A DNA stretch of 8,643 nucleotides from Bacillota bacterium (GTDB lineage Bacteria; Bacillota; UBA4882; UBA8346), in NCBI GenBank assembly GCA_023415375.1, contig JAEZKW010000323.1, positions 1 through 8,643 of the forward strand, written 5' to 3'. The translations under genes were made by a program, and so were the position numbers. Position 1 is the stretch's first letter. The number at the start of each line of letters is the position of its first letter. Below the pieces are notes generated by a model. It did no database searches and was not told where the DNA came from. It saw only the letters and a list, made by a program, of their open reading frames with translations. Below are positions 6,931 through 8,643 of this stretch, piece after piece.

Positions 6931-6954
6931 TTGCATGATCTCTATTTGCATGAT
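6931..6954 (+). repeat. Two direct copies of TTGCATGAT, 15 bases apart
   Basis: Identical 9-base copies occupy 6931-6939 and 6946-6954. The first supplies the candidate -35 box and the second runs into the candidate -10 box of the plus-strand promoter, so the repeat could be a tandem binding site for a regulator. Confidence 0.6.
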
Positions 6955-6959
6955 ATACT
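6931..6959 (+). promoter_or_regulatory. Candidate plus-strand promoter ahead of a possible small RNA
   Basis: TTGCAT (6931-6936) is followed after exactly 17 bases by TATACT (6954-6959), five of six matches to the -10 consensus, with TG one base upstream (6951-6952) giving an extended -10. The -35 box is weak (three of six). It points away from the ABC operon and toward the 3' end of rsgA; transcription would start near 6966. Confidence 0.5.
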
Positions 6960-6965
6960 ACCAAC

Positions 6966-7042
6966 GTAGTGCTTTTGATAGAAATCGAAATGTACCAACA
7001 TTCATCCAAAATGTTTGCCCCGCACATCCCCGCGGGGTTTTT
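6966..7042 (+). ncRNA. Candidate small RNA, about 75 nt
   Basis: Between the candidate promoter and a U-tailed hairpin there is no credible reading frame with a ribosome site. The stretch contains a 6-bp hairpin, AACATT (6997-7002) with AATGTT (7010-7015) and a seven-base loop, followed two bases later by the terminator hairpin (7018-7037) and five T. The arrangement of promoter, 5' single-stranded part, hairpin, terminator is that of a stand-alone small RNA. The terminator loop contains CCCC, a C-rich loop of the kind that Gram-positive small RNAs use to pair with ribosome sites. This is inference; the hairpin could serve only as the end of rsgA. Confidence 0.35.
7018..7042 (+). terminator. 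GC-rich terminator hairpin between the small RNA candidate and rsgA
   Basis: CCCCGC (7018-7023) pairs with GCGGGG (7032-7037) around an eight-base loop and is followed on the plus strand by five T (7038-7042). On the minus strand the same hairpin begins eight bases after the rsgA stop but is followed by CAAACATTTT, a poor U-tract. It therefore works best for plus-strand transcription and may act as a weaker terminator for rsgA. Confidence 0.75.
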
Positions 7043-7045
7043 GGA

Positions 7046-8125
7046 TCAAGATTTTAATCTAAAACTCTTTTGGAAGTTCGACAACTGCTTCATCCGTTTC
7101 TTCTGTTTCAGCTTCAATCTTTGATTTTGCTTCGCTTCCATATAAACGACTTCTTTTTGTAGTTTTCGATAACCTTCGAGACGGTCTTCATTCAGAGTTC
7201 CTTCCTCAAGAGCTCGTAGAACTGCGCAATCCGGCTCATTGGTGTGACTGCAATTTCTAAAACGGCACTCACCGGCCAACTCTTCAATATCCGAGAACGT
7301 AATGTTAACTCCGTCCGAAACATCAATCATCCCAAGTTCGCGCATTCCCGGCGTATCAATAACCATCGAACCATCCGGCAGACAAACCAATTGTCGATGA
7401 GTCGTTGTATGCCTACCCCTGTCGTCATTCTCCCGGATAGCCCCGGTCTTTAGAATTTCTACTCCGGCAACGGTATTCACAAAGGTTGATTTTCCAACTC
7501 CCGAAGAACCCAATATCACCACTGTTCGGCCTGATCGAAAAATTTGCCGGACTTGGTCAATCCCGATCCCATTACTAGAACTGATACCATAAACTGGGAT
7601 TCCCGGGGCTATCTCCTCTACCCTGGCAACCTTTTCTGCCACATCATTGCAGAGATCGGCTTTACTTAGCACTATCGCAGGAACGGCACCGCTATCCCAT
7701 GCCGCGACAATATATCGTTCCAACTTACGTAAATTAAAATCCCTATTGAGAGACATCATCACCAAAACAGTATCAAAGTTAGCGGCTACGATTTGTTCAT
7801 CTGTGGTGTTGCCAGCCACCTTCCGGCTAAATAAACTTTTTCTCGATAAAACTCCATGAATAACTGCTATACCCTTATCCGAATGCTCGGTTTCCCTTTG
7901 TACAACCGCGACCCAGTCGCCCACTGCAGGGTAATCCTTCCTACTGGTTGCCTGATAATGAAATTTGCCGGCTATTTCCCCCCAACACTCCCCATACTCA
8001 GTAAATAAGCGGTACTTGTTTTTATGTTCTGCCAAAACTCTGGCCGGTTTGAATCCAAGGCCCACATATTCCTTAAAACATTCATGCCAACTGTCGTTCC
8101 AACCATACTGCTCGATATTGGTCAT
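7046..8125 (-). CDS. rsgA: Ribosome small subunit-dependent GTPase RsgA, long form
   Basis: The 359-residue protein is a circularly permuted GTPase that acts in late maturation of the 30S ribosomal subunit. The motif order is permuted as expected: G4 LSKAD (153-157), then G1 GSSGVGKS (206-213), G2 TTTH (240-243) and G3 DTPGMRE (257-263). An OB-fold region precedes it (about 27-115), and a zinc site follows: Cys287, Cys292, His294, Cys300. The C-terminus is a basic helix (LKLKQKKRMK). The N-terminus is about 30 residues longer than in the short form, beginning with an aromatic- and acid-rich segment, as in the subfamily often present beside a standard RsgA; this copy may be a paralogue. GAGGT lies six bases before the ATG. 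It follows the HTH gene by 29 bases, so the two may share a transcript. All nucleotide-binding motifs are intact; G4 has Ser in place of the usual Asn or Thr. Confidence 0.94.
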   Translation of the reverse strand: MTNIEQYGWNDSWHECFKEYVGLGFKPARVLAEHKNKYRLFTEYGECWGEIAGKFHYQATSRKDYPAVGDWVAVVQRETEHSDKGIAVIHGVLSRKSLFSRKVAGNTTDEQIVAANFDTVLVMMSLNRDFNLRKLERYIVAAWDSGAVPAIVLSKADLCNDVAEKVARVEEIAPGIPVYGISSSNGIGIDQVRQIFRSGRTVVILGSSGVGKSTFVNTVAGVEILKTGAIRENDDRGRHTTTHRQLVCLPDGSMVIDTPGMRELGMIDVSDGVNITFSDIEELAGECRFRNCSHTNEPDCAVLRALEEGTLNEDRLEGYRKLQKEVVYMEAKQNQRLKLKQKKRMKQLSNFQKSFRLKS

Positions 8126-8154
8126 TTTTTTACCTCACAAAAATAAATAAGCAT

Positions 8155-8460
8155 TTAGATTTCCCTTTGAACTTTGTAAAACTCATCGTTCCCTTCCCTC
8201 ATTCCACTTACAATTTTCCGGATGCTATCTTCCGACAGGTTATATTGTTGAGATAGTTCATGAATAGCAGCGCCGTTTTTATAGAAAGCGATAATTTCGG
8301 CATTACGTTCCTGATACTTTTTACGGGTGCCATTGGCTGCCCCCCAACCGTTCCGGACGGTTTCGGGTCTGGGTATGTAAATAATCTCTCCCTGCACATA
8401 ATCTTGGACCTTCTGTAGTAGCCAGTCAGGAAGCATGTTTTTAGCATTTTTATATGTCAT
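8155..8460 (-). CDS. CD3324-family small helix-turn-helix protein
   Basis: The 101-residue protein opens with MTYKNAKNMLPDWLLQKVQDYVQGE, then IYIPRPE, a GTRKKYQERNAEI segment, and a helix-turn-helix-like end (about 64-85, AAIHELSQQYNLSEDSIRKIVS). This pattern is that of the CD3324-type proteins found widely in Bacillota, which resemble the DNA-binding half of Mor-type activators. The role is unknown; a small DNA-binding regulator is the natural guess. There is no signal peptide or membrane segment. GGAG stands about 15 bases before the ATG, a long spacing, but the family start pattern supports this ATG. It precedes rsgA by 29 bases in the same direction; a functional tie is not evident. Confidence 0.8.
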   Translation of the reverse strand: MTYKNAKNMLPDWLLQKVQDYVQGEIIYIPRPETVRNGWGAANGTRKKYQERNAEIIAFYKNGAAIHELSQQYNLSEDSIRKIVSGMREGNDEFYKVQREI

Positions 8461-8509
8461 ATTTTTTCAATCACTCTCCGAATTTGATTTTTTGGAACCT
8501 ATTCCCGAG

Positions 8510-8524
8510 GCCCATCATATGGGC
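8510..8524. repeat. Interrupted palindrome GCCCAT-N3-ATGGGC
   Basis: Six-base arms (8510-8515 and 8519-8524) flank three bases. The palindrome covers the candidate -10 box of the HTH / rsgA promoter, so it could be an operator, possibly for the HTH protein itself. As RNA it would be a short hairpin without a U-tail on the minus strand. Confidence 0.5.
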
Positions 8525-8542
8525 ATAAAAAAACCGCAGCAA
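8514..8542 (-). promoter_or_regulatory. Candidate promoter of the HTH / rsgA unit
   Basis: On the minus strand TTGCTG (8542-8537) is followed after 17 bases by TATGAT (8519-8514), five of six matches to the -10 consensus. It lies downstream of the terminator at 8571-8599 and leaves a leader of about 45 bases. The -35 match is weak (three of six). Confidence 0.4.
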
Positions 8543-8554
8543 TAACTCCCGCGG
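8527..8554 (-). terminator. Weak second hairpin with U-tract
   Basis: On the minus strand CCGC (8554-8551) pairs with GCGG (8537-8534) across a 13-base loop, followed by seven T (8533-8527). The stem is only four pairs, so this is at best a back-up to the stronger terminator just before it. Confidence 0.35.
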
Positions 8555-8570
8555 GCCTTTTAAAACAAAT

Positions 8571-8599
8571 AAAAAAGCATGGATAACCTTCTCCATGCT
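8571..8599 (-). terminator. Strong intrinsic terminator of a gene beyond the right edge
   Basis: On the minus strand AGCATGGA (8599-8592) pairs perfectly with TCCATGCT (8583-8576) around an eight-base loop, followed by TTTTT (8575-8571). It shows that a minus-strand gene ends at or just outside the right edge; stop codons are present in two of the three frames within the last 20 bases, but its protein cannot be identified. Confidence 0.85.
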
Positions 8600-8643
8600 G
8601 ATATCTTCTTATATTCAGGCTAAAAGAGTTATTCGAAATTACG

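Noticed and set aside
8208..8447. Alternative minus-strand frame of 79 codons inside the HTH gene
   Set aside because: The longer frame matches the CD3324 family from its first residue; this one is an overlapping shadow.
8491..8642. Minus-strand frame open from the right edge through the terminator
   Set aside because: The translation is low-complexity and crosses a perfect terminator hairpin and a second U-tract, so it is unlikely to be coding.
8461..8643. T-box or other riboswitch ahead of the HTH gene
   Set aside because: The hairpins and U-tracts suggested a leader, but no T-box sequence core or other conserved riboswitch element is present, and the hairpins read better as the end of the preceding gene plus a promoter palindrome.

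Overview
The window looks like chromosome of a low-to-moderate GC member of the Bacillota, probably a Clostridia or Negativicutes-like anaerobe. The reasons are strong purine-rich ribosome binding sites (AAGGAG, GGAGG, GAGGT), AT-rich promoters, U-tailed intrinsic terminators, a CD3324-type small helix-turn-helix protein, and a long-form RsgA GTPase. The genus cannot be named from sequence alone. All eight complete genes and the one partial gene lie on the minus strand, so transcription runs from right to left. No tRNA, rRNA, CRISPR array, insertion sequence or phage gene was seen.

Right end (8643 to 7046). A strong minus-strand terminator (8571-8599) closes a gene lying beyond the right edge. 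A candidate promoter whose -10 box sits in a small palindrome follows, then a CD3324-family HTH protein (8155-8460) and, 29 bases later, a circularly permuted GTPase of the RsgA family (7046-8125). A GC-rich hairpin follows directly after the rsgA stop.

Middle (7045 to 4198). The 264-base gap left of rsgA is unusually structured. It holds a plus-strand promoter-like sequence, an internal hairpin and a U-tailed terminator that together outline a possible small RNA of about 75 nt. A 12-bp perfect palindrome and a 9-bp direct repeat also lie there. To its left, and divergent from it, is a tightly packed ABC exporter operon: ATPase (5789-6781), permease 1 (4998-5792, overlapping by 4 bases) and permease 2 (4198-4995, 2 bases apart). 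It matches the COG4586/COG4587/COG3694 trio.

Left part (4197 to 563). A clear extended -10 promoter (4129-4157) drives a secreted family 3 glycoside hydrolase (2240-4099). Thirteen bases later comes a glycerate kinase (1060-2226), then a small LysM protein with a very arginine-rich tail (693-971), and a terminator at 563-612. These three could be one transcript, although the LysM gene may have its own start signal. At the left edge is the N-terminal third or less of a membrane-anchored or secreted serine hydrolase of the beta-lactamase (class C / penicillin-binding) family.

Most of the content is ordinary. The points most worth a second look are the candidate plus-strand small RNA at 6966-7042, the Trp-to-Phe change beside the catalytic nucleophile of the glycosidase, the LysM plus poly-arginine protein, and the coupling of a secreted glycosidase to a cytoplasmic glycerate kinase. 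I found no convincing new multi-gene system.
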